Assembly (NCBI RefSeq): GCF_000733855.1
Contig: NZ_JPOJ01000001.1
Coordinates: 1,240,001-1,304,000, forward strand
Length of the DNA: 64,000 nucleotides
DNA from: Methylomicrobium agile
GTDB lineage: Bacteria; Pseudomonadota; Gammaproteobacteria; Methylococcales; Methylomonadaceae
Direction of reading: 5' to 3'
The translations under genes and the position numbers were made by a program. Positions 9,440 through 18,700 of the stretch are shown piece after piece. Positions within the stretch are counted from its first letter, which is position 1; each line of letters starts with the position of its first letter. The notes below the pieces were generated by a model that did not search any database, had not been told where the DNA came from, and saw only the letters and a list, made by a program, of their open reading frames with translations.

Positions 9440-10156
9440 TTACTTGGTCTTGGTCCCGAACAAGCTCTGGTAAGACACATACATCATTGTCGACGTCAGC
9501 ATATACAGGACCGGCGTCAAGAAAGGCGTCACGGACAGGCAAAGCATCGCCTGCAGGAAAATGAAACCCTGCATCTTGTAGAACGCATTCGCGTGCTGGG
9601 AAAGCATTTGCCTTCCCTCCTCTTTCGCCGCGCTCCAGCGATAGTTTCTGAACAGCATCAGCGGATAGCTGAACCAGCTCGCGAAACTGTTCAGCATCAA
9701 CAGGCAAAACATCAGCGCGACGTTCGCATAGCCGAACAGCCAGATTGCCAGCTCGCGCATCGTTTGCCTCTGCAGGTTTTCCGGCGTGTACTCCCATTCG
9801 AAGAAAAACTTGACGATGTTCTGCCAGTCGCCGGCTGTAACGCCTGCAACCGTCCTGAAAACTCCCCAGAAAAAAACCAGGGCGCCCGCCGCCAGAATGG
9901 CCAGCGGCAGGCTTTTTTTGACCGCCCACAGTAACGGCACCGGATTGTCCGCGTTGTATTTCAGATCGATATACTTCGCCACGCCGACACCGACAAACAG
10001 GCCGGCAATCGACACGAACACACCCAGCGCCAAAGAGATATGCCCCAGCAGCATCAGCAAGCCGATCGCCAGACAACAACCGAACCAGGTACCGGGGCCG
10101 CGGCCGATGAACTGCAGGGACTCCCGCAACCAGTTGCTGAAGGTAATGTCGTTCAC
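9440..10156 (-). CDS. Multi-pass inner-membrane protein of unknown family, coupled to trpS
   Basis: A 238-residue integral membrane protein with about five to six hydrophobic segments (residues 25-60, 85-105, 140-165, 200-230) and small-residue-rich helices such as [21 protein letters not shown] do not recognise a function. The start is a GTG overlapping the trpS stop (GTGA at 10153-10156), so it is translationally coupled to the synthetase gene, though a shared pathway is not obvious. Confidence 0.7.
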   Translation of the reverse strand: MNDITFSNWLRESLQFIGRGPGTWFGCCLAIGLLMLLGHISLALGVFVSIAGLFVGVGVAKYIDLKYNADNPVPLLWAVKKSLPLAILAAGALVFFWGVFRTVAGVTAGDWQNIVKFFFEWEYTPENLQRQTMRELAIWLFGYANVALMFCLLMLNSFASWFSYPLMLFRNYRWSAAKEEGRQMLSQHANAFYKMQGFIFLQAMLCLSVTPFLTPVLYMLTSTMMYVSYQSLFGTKTK

Positions 10157-11166
10157 ACCGCTATCCTGGAGATACCGACCGCTTCGCGCAAGTCCTTCAG
10201 AAACGGAACGCTGATCGCGCGCGCCTTCCGCGCTCCTTCCTGCAACTGCTGTTCGATATGGTCCGGCGCCTGCATCAACGCCTCGTAGCGCTCACGGGCG
10301 GGGGCGATATGCTCGTTGATATATTCGAACAATACCTGCTTCATCTCGCCCCAGCCGATGCCGTCCGCATAACGCTGGCGTATTTCGGCGACTTCGGCCT
10401 GAGTGGCAAAGGCTTTGTAGATACTGAACAGCGTGCAGGTATCCGGGTCTTTGGGCTCGCCCGGCTCCAGCGAATTGGTCTTAATTTTGTTGATCAGCTT
10501 TCTGAGTTTTTTCTCGGGTTCGAACAGCGGTATCGTGTTGTTGTAGCTCTTGCTCATCTTGCGTCCGTCGAGCCCCAGCAGTGTCGCGCCGTGCTCCTCG
10601 ACCACCGCTTCGGGCAGGGTAAAATGCTCGCCGTAAATGTGGTTGAAGCGCGCCGCGATGTCCCGCGCCATTTCGATATGCTGAATCTGATCCCTGCCGA
10701 CCGGCACCTTGTCGGCCTTGAACATCAGAATATCGGCCGCCATCAGAATCGGATAACTGAACAGCCCCATCGTGACCCCCTTATCCGGATCCTTTTCGTC
10801 CCCTTGTTCATTTTCGGCCACAGCGGCTTTGTAAGCATGCGCCCGGTTCATCAAACCTTTGGCGGTTACGCAAGTTAAAATCCAGGTCAACTCCAGGATC
10901 TCGGGCACATCCGACTGCCGGTAAAAAACCGCATTCGAGGTATCGAGGCCCAGGGCAAGCCAGGTCGCGGCGATTTCACGGCTGGATTGGCGTACCCTGT
11001 CCGGCTCCTGACATTTGATCAACGCATGATAATCGGCCAGAAAATAAAAAGGCGCGACATTGTCGTTCTTGCTCGCCGCAATCGCCGGCCGAATCGCGCC
11101 GACATAATTGCCCAGGTGCGGCGTGCCCGTGGTCGTGATGCCTGTTAATACCGTTGCTTTCGTCAT
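10153..11166 (-). CDS. trpS: Tryptophanyl-tRNA synthetase
   Basis: Class I aminoacyl-tRNA synthetase that charges tRNA-Trp in the cytoplasm. The 337-residue protein opens with [18 protein letters not shown], which contains the HIGH-equivalent. The second nucleotide-binding signature appears as [10 protein letters not shown]. Internal family motifs are [25 protein letters not shown] and [19 protein letters not shown]. The length matches bacterial TrpS (about 330-340). The ATG at 11166 is chosen because it lies directly before the conserved opening; a TTG 14 codons upstream would only add an unconserved tail. A membrane protein follows with an overlapping start. Confidence 0.97.
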   Translation of the reverse strand: MTKATVLTGITTTGTPHLGNYVGAIRPAIAASKNDNVAPFYFLADYHALIKCQEPDRVRQSSREIAATWLALGLDTSNAVFYRQSDVPEILELTWILTCVTAKGLMNRAHAYKAAVAENEQGDEKDPDKGVTMGLFSYPILMAADILMFKADKVPVGRDQIQHIEMARDIAARFNHIYGEHFTLPEAVVEEHGATLLGLDGRKMSKSYNNTIPLFEPEKKLRKLINKIKTNSLEPGEPKDPDTCTLFSIYKAFATQAEVAEIRQRYADGIGWGEMKQVLFEYINEHIAPARERYEALMQAPDHIEQQLQEGARKARAISVPFLKDLREAVGISRIAV

Positions 11167-11477
11167 TGATACCCACTCGATGGTCTTCGATTGTTTGATA
11201 CGACCCAAAAATCGATACCGGCCAGTAAAGCCGCTGCAGCGTCACAGGACAGCCTGCAGCCCGAACGGCATCGGGTCAGACGCACATCTTACCGAAATTC
11301 CGGCCATTTTGCAGTCCAAATACCGGCAAAATGGCCGGACCGGGCCGGCGCGCGCCAAGAGGCTTTTCTTTTCCGGTTGATTTTTGCTAAGCTGAGTACA
11401 GTAAACCACCGCATTTTTCGAATTCCTTTGTTTTACCATAATTCCTTTGTTTTACCACTTAATCCAGGTTATCCATC

Positions 11478-11774
11478 TTGCCCGATCCGAATGAACAACG
11501 TCATCACGCGCGCCTGACGAGCGGCGGCGAAATCGCCGTCAAACTGGCCGGTTCGACCGAACAACTCGTAGGGCATTGCAAAACCATCAGCGGCGCGGGC
11601 GTCTCTTTTGTTCTCCCCGAGGCGCTGCCACCGGGCAAAGCCGCAAGGATACACGTCGTCAAAAGCCCGCTCGGCCCTCCGGTTACCGCCTTCATCGAAA
11701 TCGTCCGCTGTATTCCATTAACCGGCCGCGGCTTCGAAATCGCCGCGGCGATCAAAAGCATCAAAGGATGTTGA
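11478..11774 (+). CDS. PilZ-domain protein
   Basis: A 98-residue single-domain protein of PilZ type. PilZ domains often bind cyclic-di-GMP through an N-terminal RxxxR and a downstream D/NxSxxG. Here the first motif appears as QRHHAR (residues 7-12), and the second is weaker (KTISGAGVSF, near 35-44), so c-di-GMP binding is uncertain. The most upstream start is a TTG at 11478. It is followed after five bases by queD, and the genes to DUF1249 are tightly packed, so this is likely one transcript. Confidence 0.7.
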   Translation: MPDPNEQRHHARLTSGGEIAVKLAGSTEQLVGHCKTISGAGVSFVLPEALPPGKAARIHVVKSPLGPPVTAFIEIVRCIPLTGRGFEIAAAIKSIKGC

Positions 11775-11779
11775 TTGAC

Positions 11780-12196
11780 ATGTACACCATCACCAAAGAG
11801 GTCTATTTCTGTTACGGGCACCGGCTGATGAATCATCCCGGCAAATGCCGCCATTTGCACGGGCACAGCGTCAAGGCCTCGATTTCGATCAGGCAGGAAC
11901 AGCTTAACGATCAAGGAATGGTCTGTGATTTTTCGGACATCAGGGATGCTGTCGAAGCCTATATCGATCAATATCTCGATCATAACTTTTTACTGCACAA
12001 GGACGATCCGATCATCCCGATGCTGATCGCGAACAACGAACGCTTTCTGGCCCTCGACGAACATCCGACCGCCGAAGTGCTCAGCAAGATGATTTACCGT
12101 TATCTTCGGCAGGCCGGATTGAATGTCGCGCAAGTCGTGCTCTGGGAAACCGCCAGCGCCCATGCCTGCTACAGCGAAGATTCGCCACGATTATGA
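11780..12196 (+). CDS. queD: 6-pyruvoyl-tetrahydropterin synthase / QueD family protein
   Basis: Zinc enzyme of the 6-carboxytetrahydropterin synthase family; QueD makes the preQ0 precursor for queuosine-type tRNA modification from dihydroneopterin triphosphate. The 138-residue length is normal. Zinc ligands and the catalytic Cys are seen in FCYGHRL and GKCRHLHGHS (near residues 11-37), with VCDFSDIRDAVEAY and LDHNFLL following, and a C-terminal VVLWETASAHACY. An ATG four codons upstream (11768) is possible, but it sits directly on the AAAGGA ribosome-binding site, which is better spaced for 11780. The stop overlaps the next gene (ATGA). Confidence 0.88.
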   Translation: MYTITKEVYFCYGHRLMNHPGKCRHLHGHSVKASISIRQEQLNDQGMVCDFSDIRDAVEAYIDQYLDHNFLLHKDDPIIPMLIANNERFLALDEHPTAEVLSKMIYRYLRQAGLNVAQVVLWETASAHACYSEDSPRL

Positions 12197-12648
12197 GCCA
12201 GTTGAATCCCGTCAATAAGTCCTTCTGCCTCGAACAGATCTGCGCCGCCAATTACCGGAAACTCCTGCGTTTGATTCCGCATTTGCTCGACTGCCGCGAT
12301 ACCGCGATCGGCGTCGCCGACAACAGTTCCGCCCTCCATCTCGAAGTGCTCGAACGCTCGCCCTATACGCTGACGATCCTGTTAAGCCACAGTTTCAAAA
12401 GGAATCTGGAAGAGTTTCTGGAACCCGCCGTGACCATACGGCTTTATCTGGACCTGCAACTGGCTGAAGTGATCAACGACCATGCCCGCGCCGCCGTTGC
12501 CAAGGTCTACAGGAACCCCGGCCTGAGCCTGGAAATCATGAACTATAAATGGCGCTTGAATTACTTTCTGCAAAAATGGCTGGAACACTGCCTGAACAAG
12601 AACTACCGGTTCAGCCCTGAAAACAGCAAGACGCCCGTCATCGCCTAA
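12193..12648 (+). CDS. DUF1249 family protein (YqiB-like)
   Basis: Protein of 151 residues matching the DUF1249/YqiB family, whose role is unknown. The family pattern is seen in ICAANYRKLLRLIPHL (about 16-31), LHLEVLERSPYTLTILLSH and YLDLQLAEV. It overlaps queD by four bases, so the PilZ-queD-DUF1249 run is probably one operon. In enterobacteria the family sits beside nudF (ADP-ribose hydrolase) and cpdA; here it does not. Confidence 0.85.
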   Translation: MSQLNPVNKSFCLEQICAANYRKLLRLIPHLLDCRDTAIGVADNSSALHLEVLERSPYTLTILLSHSFKRNLEEFLEPAVTIRLYLDLQLAEVINDHARAAVAKVYRNPGLSLEIMNYKWRLNYFLQKWLEHCLNKNYRFSPENSKTPVIA

Positions 12649-12759
12649 ATCCGGAGCGGACCGATAAATTCGTCTCCACCCGATGCAACACGTAGGCGAA
12701 TTTTCTAGCGCCCAAGCTCCGGCTTCGCAAAATATCACCGCTCATGCTATCATCCGGAC

Positions 12760-13617
12760 ATGAACCCATCGCACGACCATTCCTACAAACTGCTGTTCTC
12801 CGAGCCTGAAATCATCCGGGATTTATTGCAAGGCTTCGTGCATGAGCCCTGGGTCGGCGAACTCGACTTTTCCACCCTGGAGTCGGTGGCCACCAGTTAT
12901 GTCACCGACGATCTACGGCATCGCGAGGACGATGTGATCTGGCGTGTCAAGTCCCGGCATCAGTGGATTTACGTATACTTGCTGATTGAATTTCAATCGA
13001 CCGTCGATCATTACATGGCGGTCAGGCTGATGAGTTATATCGGCTTGCTCTATCAGGACCTGATCAAGACCCGGCAAACCCTGCCCGACAGACGGCTGCC
13101 GCCGGTGTTTCCGGTCGTGTTGTACAACGGCGACCGGCGCTGGCGGGCGCCCACCGAGCTGGCGGAGTTGATCGCCACCTTGCCCGGCGGCCTGGCACGC
13201 TACCGGCCCACTCTGCGTTATCTGATACTGGACGAAGGCGCTTATGACCTGGAGGCGCTGGATCCGCTCCCCAATCTGGTCGCGGCGATCTTCCGGCTGG
13301 AGCATCATCGCGAACCGGCGGCGATTCTCGAAGTCATCTCCAATTTGATAGAATGGCTGGCAGCACCGGAACAAACCCGGCTGCGGCGCAGTTTCAGCGT
13401 CTGGATCAACCGGGTGCTGCACGCGCCGGGCGAGGACCGGCCGACCGAACCGAACGATTTACGGGAGATCAAGACCATGCTGGCACAACGCATTCCGCAA
13501 TGGCTACAAGAAGCGAGATTACAGGGCGAGGCGCAAGGGGAGGCCCGGGGGAAGCCCGGGGGGAGGCTCGGGGGGAAGCCCGGGGCGAAACCAAGGGCGA
13601 AGCCCAAACGCTGCTAA
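12760..13617 (+). CDS. Rpn family recombination-promoting nuclease (YhgA-like), shifted C-terminus
   Basis: PD-(D/E)XK-type nuclease of the Rpn/YhgA-like group. The opening MNPSHDHSYKLLFSEPEII and the region PWVGELDFSTLE followed by VTDDLRHREDDVIWRVK and VYLLIEFQSTVDHYMAVRL are typical; D55-like and E/Q-containing motifs would form the metal site. In this frame the protein ends after 285 residues in a Gly/Pro/Lys-rich tail. That tail arises because a run of five Gs (13547-13551) replaces the six Gs expected from the neighbouring 12-base units. With one more G, the frame continues through Gly-Glu-Ala-Arg repeats to 13790. Family members in Escherichia carry out RecA-independent horizontal exchange. 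The gene is either broken, phase-variable or affected by a sequence error. Confidence 0.8.
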   Translation: MNPSHDHSYKLLFSEPEIIRDLLQGFVHEPWVGELDFSTLESVATSYVTDDLRHREDDVIWRVKSRHQWIYVYLLIEFQSTVDHYMAVRLMSYIGLLYQDLIKTRQTLPDRRLPPVFPVVLYNGDRRWRAPTELAELIATLPGGLARYRPTLRYLILDEGAYDLEALDPLPNLVAAIFRLEHHREPAAILEVISNLIEWLAAPEQTRLRRSFSVWINRVLHAPGEDRPTEPNDLREIKTMLAQRIPQWLQEARLQGEAQGEARGKPGGRLGGKPGAKPRAKPKRC

Positions 13618-13790
13618 AACTGCTCCGGCTAAAATTCGGCCCGCTGACCGCGGACGTGGAGCAGCGGGTGCACGCGGCCGCGAAAGCCCAACTGGACGCC
13701 TGGGTCGAGCGTATTTTGACCGCCGAGCGGCTGGAAGAGGTATGGGGCGGGCCGTTATCCGCTGACAGCCAAGTGCCGCCCCAGCGGTAG
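13552..13790 (+). pseudogene. Out-of-frame 3' part of the rpn gene
   Basis: In the register one base off, the sequence encodes Gly-Glu-Ala-Arg repeats (GEARGEARGEARGETKGEAQ) and then a normal Rpn-like C-terminal region (LLKLLRLKFGPL, LDAWVERILTAERLEEVWGG) ending at 13790. Rpn proteins often end with a short helical region of this kind, so this is the genuine C-terminus separated by a one-base shift. It has no start of its own in the right place. Confidence 0.7.
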
Positions 13791-14310
13791 GGCGGATTCG
13801 CCGACAGGCAATCCACCATTGGAGAGTCCTCCTTATTCAAGTTGGCGGTTTGCTGACGCGAAACCGCCCTACGGTCTAAGTCTGGTAGGTCGGGCAACCG
13901 CTTCACCGTTGCTCGACATTTGGGCAGCGGAAAGGCCGTTCGCTGATTCGTAACCGTGACCTCATACCGTCGCATCGAAAGTGTCGGGCATAAAAGCGTG
14001 CCCGACCTACACGACTGGAAGAGGTGTGGGGCGGGCCATTATCCGCTGACAGCCAAGTGCCGCCCCAGCGGTAGGGCGGATTCGCCGACAGGCAATCCGC
14101 CATTGGAGAGTCCTCCTTATGCAAGTTGGCGGTTTGCTGACGCGAAACCGCCCTACGGTCCTTATGCAAGTCTGGTAGGTCGGGCAACAGCTTCACCGTT
14201 GCCCGACATTTGGGCGGCGGAAAGGCCGTTCGCTGATCCGTAACCGTGACCTCATACCGTCACATCGAAAGTGTCGGGCACAAAAAGCGTGCCCGACCTA
14301 CACGACTATT
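13733..14310. repeat. Composite palindromic repeat array, first block (about two 290-bp units)
   Basis: Two units of about 290 bases in tandem (for example GGTAGGTCGGGCAACCGC-like segments start at 13884 and 14174). Each unit holds four different palindromes: a GGCGGATTCGCCGACAGGC type, a GGCGGTTTGCTGACGCG type, a GTCGGGCAAC...GTTGCCCGAC type and a GTCGGGCAC...GTGCCCGAC type. The second unit also contains a copy of the last bases of the rpn gene (13733-13797 repeated near 14020-14080). The array therefore seems to have expanded by tandem duplication that included the gene end. Non-coding. Confidence 0.8.
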
Positions 14311-14374
14311 AGTCGCGATCTGAGGATCGCTCCCATACGCCCGATTTTTGGCGATACAAAACACCGCGAACGGG

Positions 14375-14644
14375 TTAATAGTGATAACGTCCCTGTAAGA
14401 ATTCAACGCGGCCTTGCTTGACCAAATAAACGCAACGGTGTTCTTGCGTGATGCGGCGAGACCACACATCCGGTCCCAGATACTTTAGCGGTTCGGGTTT
14501 GCCAATGCCGTCGAAGGGCGCGCGCAACGTGGCTTTCACAAGTTCCAATAAGCGTTTGGCGACGCGCCGGTCAGTTTCGACCCAATATTGCAAGTCTTCC
14601 AGAAATTCAGGATGAAAAACGGCAACGCGGTCGCCGCTATGCAT
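14375..14644 (-). CDS. yoeB: YoeB/Txe family mRNA interferase toxin
   Basis: Ribosome-dependent mRNA interferase, the toxin of a type II pair. The 89-residue protein starts at the ATG at 14644 and shows the Txe/YoeB pattern: FHPEFLEDLQYWVETDRR, GIGKPEPLKYLGPDVWSRRI, EHRCVYLV and the terminal GRYHY, which carries the catalytic His-Tyr. It overlaps the antitoxin gene by eight bases, the usual coupling. Longer in-frame starts upstream lie inside the antitoxin gene and are not needed. The pair sits inside the repeat array. Confidence 0.9.
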   Translation of the reverse strand: MHSGDRVAVFHPEFLEDLQYWVETDRRVAKRLLELVKATLRAPFDGIGKPEPLKYLGPDVWSRRITQEHRCVYLVKQGRVEFLQGRYHY

Positions 14645-14918
14645 TGATCCCCATCTCTTGCTCAAGATCCGCAAGCGACGTCGGCGCCCTATTTTCTGAC
14701 CGTGCACGCGCCAATGCTATCAGCAAACGTTCCGCATTCTTGGGCGAGCGCAGTAAATGCGCGGTTTCCAGCAAGCTTTCAAGCTCATCCGCCGCAATCA
14801 TAGCAACAGCCCCTCCGCTCCTGCGCCGCACAACGATCACCTCATGATCATCCACAGCACGATCCATCAACGTTTTCAATTGCTCGCGCGCTTGGCTATA
14901 AGTCGTTTCAATTGTCAT
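14637..14918 (-). CDS. yefM: YefM/Phd family antitoxin
   Basis: Antitoxin that neutralises YoeB and represses its own promoter. The 93 residues begin MTIETTYSQAREQLKTLMDR, continue with DHEVIVVRRRSGGAVAMIAA (the Phd/YefM DNA-binding fold) and end with a helical toxin-binding tail containing TAHLLRSPKNAERLL. The start at 14918 is chosen over a frame that extends 18 codons upstream, because the conserved opening begins there. Autoregulation by the YefM-YoeB complex is known for the family; an operator was not identified. Confidence 0.9.
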   Translation of the reverse strand: MTIETTYSQAREQLKTLMDRAVDDHEVIVVRRRSGGAVAMIAADELESLLETAHLLRSPKNAERLLIALARARSENRAPTSLADLEQEMGINA

Positions 14919-15029
14919 AACACACCCTAATTTGTACAAGCATATTGTACATAAACAAAGAAGCGCGGCCAATACCCGCCCAGGCGGGTATTGGCCTTAT
15001 TTCTCGTTCCCAGGCTCCAGCGCCACTGC

Positions 15030-15716
15030 CATTAAATTAAGCCGGGTAGGTCAGGCAACAGCTTCACCGTTGCCCGACATTTGGGCAGCGGAAAGGCCGT
15101 TCGCTGATCCGTAACCGTGACCTCATACCGTCACATCGAAAGTGTGGGGCACAAAAAGCGTGCCCGACCTACACGACTGACAGCCAAATGCCGCCCCACG
15201 GTAGGGCGGATTCGCCGACAGGTAATCCGCCATTGAAGAGCCCTCCTTATGCAAGTTGGCGGTTTGCTGACGCGAAACCGCCCTACGATCCTCCTTATGC
15301 AAGCCGGGTAGGTCGGGCAACCGCTTCACCGTTGCCCGACATTTGGGCGGCGGAAAGGCCGTTCGCTGATCCGTAACCGTGACCGTGACCTCATACCATC
15401 ACATCGAAAGTGTCGGGCACAAAAAGCGTGCCCAACCTACACGACTGACAGCCAAATGCCGCCCCACGGTAGGGCGGATTCGCCGACAGGCAATCCGCCA
15501 TTGAAGAGCCCTCCTTATGCAAGTTGGCGGTTTGCTGACGCGAAACCGCCCTACGGTCCTACGGTCCTCCTTATGCAAGCCGGGTAGGTCGGGCAACCGC
15601 TTCACCGTTGCCCGACATTTGGGCGGCGGAAAGACCGTTCGCTGATCCGTAACCGTGACCTCATACCGTCACATCGAAAGTGTCGGGCACAAAAAGCGTG
15701 CCCGACCTACACGGCT
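15030..15716. repeat. Composite palindromic repeat array, second block (about 2.5 units)
   Basis: Continuation of the array on the other side of the toxin-antitoxin pair, with the GGTAGGTCGGGCAACCGC-type segment starting near 15044, 15304 and 15581. Each unit again carries several palindromes, and short remnants of the rpn 3' end (GACAGCCAAATGCCGCCCCA near 15178 and 15446). Small open frames here are by-products of the repeats. The spacing (about 260-280 bases) and internal palindromes differ from a CRISPR. Confidence 0.8.
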
Positions 15717-15722
15717 TGCCCA

Positions 15723-15751
15723 TAAAAAACAGGCGCCCGAAGGCGCCTGTC
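15723..15751 (-). terminator. Rho-independent terminator of the giant adhesin gene
   Basis: On the minus strand the stem ACAGGCGCC, loop TTCG-like, then GGCGCCTGT is followed by a run of Ts, 22 bases after the adhesin stop codon. A perfect nine-base stem with a T-tract makes this a strong intrinsic terminator. Confidence 0.9.
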
Positions 15752-15773
15752 TGCAGGATAACAACGCTACCTG

Positions 15774-18700
15774 TTAGTCGATCTGCAAATTGCCAACGTC
15801 CAGCATAGTGTTAATAATCTCCGTGTTCGTCAAGGTGTTACCAGCTGTAAGATCCACGTTTTGCAACACGATGGTCTGACCGGTACCGCCAGCATTACCG
15901 CTGCCGTTGGCATCCACCGTAATCGTGGTGGCGTTGGTGACGGCATTAAAGCTGAAGCTCAGGAAGCCGCCTGTGGCAATATTGCCTGCGTTTTCGCCCT
16001 GCAATAGATCGGCGAGATTCAGCACATCGCCACCCGCCCCAACGGTGAAATCGGTAATGATATCGGTACCGGTATCACCCGCTTGCCAGACGAAGGTGTC
16101 CGAACCGCTACCACTCGTCAGAGTATCATTGCCAAGGCCGCCAATCAGGGTGTCGTTGCCATCCCCACCGATCAGGATATCGTTGCCGGCGCCGCCATCC
16201 AGATAGTTGGCGTTGCTGCTGTGGCCTGTCAGCGTGTCGTTGCCGCTGCCGCCCAGCGCTCCTTCGATGGAGGTGTAGGTGTCGCCTTCCGCCTGACCGC
16301 CTGAGCCGGTGCTGGTGCCGAGGTTGACGTTCACCCCGGCCGTATCGTCACGGTAATCGACGATATCGAATCCGGCGCCGCCATCGATGGTATCCGCCAC
16401 CGTGCTGGATGCAATCACATCATCTCCACTCGTGCCGTCCAGGGTGAAGCTCGTGCCGGCACCGCCGACGATGTGAATATTCAACGCCTGCGATGCAGTC
16501 ACGTCGCCGTCGCCGTCGGAGCCGACAATACCGAATTCCAGATTCTGGTCCCGAGGCAGGATGGTTTCGGTTTCTGTAATAGTGGGATTCGAGAATCGAA
16601 CGCCTTGGCTGCCGGCCGACACTCCTTCAATATGCACCCGGTTGAAGCTGATGCTTGGATCAATCTCAGTGGTCGCGCCGGAAACGGCGATTACGTCGGT
16701 TTCCGTCTGGCCCGTCTGGTCGTTGAAAACCGTCCAGCGGATGGTCAGCGAGCTCTGCATATTGTTCGTCAGCGTGAGTTTGTCCACATAGCGGTTGTCC
16801 GAGTTTACAGGACCACCCAGAATCGGACCACCAGGGCTGTCGTTCGCGGGCACACTTCCGGTCTTATAGAATTCCAGCGTGACCTCTTCGTTGGCTCCCA
16901 AAAAGTTATTGTTGACCCCGAAGCCCTGCGTAGAGACATTCAGTGATCCAGGGCTGTGGAATTCCAGCGTACCGTCAGAAAGCTGGACGAAGTTCAGAGT
17001 GTTGCCCGACGCCAATTGTCCCAGGTTGAAGGCATGGGTAGTGGTTGTTCCTGCCTCCGGGGTGATGAGCCCGAAATTGTAGGTTCCGTCCTTGTGAACC
17101 GTCAGCTTGAAAAGCTCGTCTCCCCCAGCCATTGCCGTCAACACGCGCCCCACCACCGCGCCGTCCACGACAAGATCAGCCTGGCTGTAGGTCACGCCAT
17201 CAATTGCAGGAGGCGTGATGGTGAACCCATCAAATCCATCCGCGCCGAAATCGGCATTGAAGAAGCCGCTTACAGTTCCAACTTCGTTCGGAATGACAGC
17301 GTGGGTGAAATCACCTATTGCCGGGCCGTCATCCTTGAAGCTCAAGGCCGTGCCAATGTCGATGCTGGCCGAACCGGTGTTGGTGTCGCCGTCCCCGTCC
17401 GTGATGGTGTCGGTGCGCGTCAGCACGATCAGGTTGGCGTTGCTCAGCGTGACTGCGTCGTCCGGGTCACTGCCGTCCGGATGCTTGATCGCGATTTGCT
17501 GGTCCAGCGTGACTGTGCCGCTGCCGTTGACGCTGACCGTGAAGTAGACGGTGTCGCCTACGCGGCCTTCGATCACGCCGCCGTTGTTGTGCAGCAGGAT
17601 GTTCTGGCCCGCCAGGTTGTCCAGGCCGCTGTCGGTGCCGTTGCCGCCCGTGATGCTCAGCGTATAGGCGCTCGTGACCGTGCCCGCACCGTCCGCACCG
17701 TAGGTCGGCACGCTGCTGAAGTTGTCCGCGAAGTCGGCTGTGGCGTTGATCGCCAGGTTCGTTTCGTCCACGACCAGTGCGTCGGCCGCCGCCTCCACGC
17801 TCACCGTCACGCTCGGCACGTCGTCGAGGATGTTCACCGTCAGGATGCCGTTAGTAGCATCGCCGTCCAGGTCGGTCAAGACCACTTCGAAGTTTTCGAA
17901 CAGGCTGTTGGGGCCTTGGACGGCGTCATGGGTTTCGTTATCGGCCAGGGTGTAGGTGTAGCTGATTTCGCCGGTCGCCGGGTTGTAGCCGGTAATCGCC
18001 AGGGTATTGCCCAAACCGGTGGTGAAGCTGCCGGCTGCGAACACGCCGTTGCTGATGACGGCGTGGCCGCCAATCGTCAGGTTGCCTACGCCGTCCGGCG
18101 CGCTGATCGTGAAGCTGCCGGGCTGCGTCAGCGCGGCGGCATTCGGGCTGGAGCCGTCGGCCAAGTGGCTTTCGTTTACGGTGACGTCGCCGCCCTCGGC
18201 GGCCGGGGTCAGGTTGCCGATCGTCGGCAGGGTGTTGCCAATCGCGATGGTCAGGGTCGCGGTGTCGCTGTCGCCGTCGCCGTCGGTCAGGGTGTAGGTG
18301 AAGACATCGCTGACGTTGCCCGGCGTGCCTTCGTTACGGGTGTAGCTGTAGTCGCCGTTCTGGTGCAGGGTCAAGACGCCGTATTGGCCGGCGACCTGGA
18401 AGTTGCCGCTGCCGTCGGCGCTGCCGTCGCTGTTCGCCGGGACGTTGTTGCTGGCTACCGCCGTGACGGCGGCGCCGTCCGCGCCTCGGGTATCGGCGCC
18501 GCCGTCGCCTTCGGCGTCGGTGATCACGTTGCCGGTCGCGGGGCCCACGCCGGAGGCGATGCTGTCCACGTCGTCCACGGCCACCGGCACGTCGTCGAGG
18601 ATGTTCACCGCCAGGGTGCCGCTAGTGCTGTCGCCGTCCAGGTCGGTCAAGACCACTTCGAAGTTTTCGAACAGGCTGTTGGCGCCTTGGACGGCGTCAT

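Noticed and set aside
13733-15716. CRISPR array
   Set aside because: The repeats are 260-290 bases long with several internal palindromes and no short unique spacers, and no cas gene is present.
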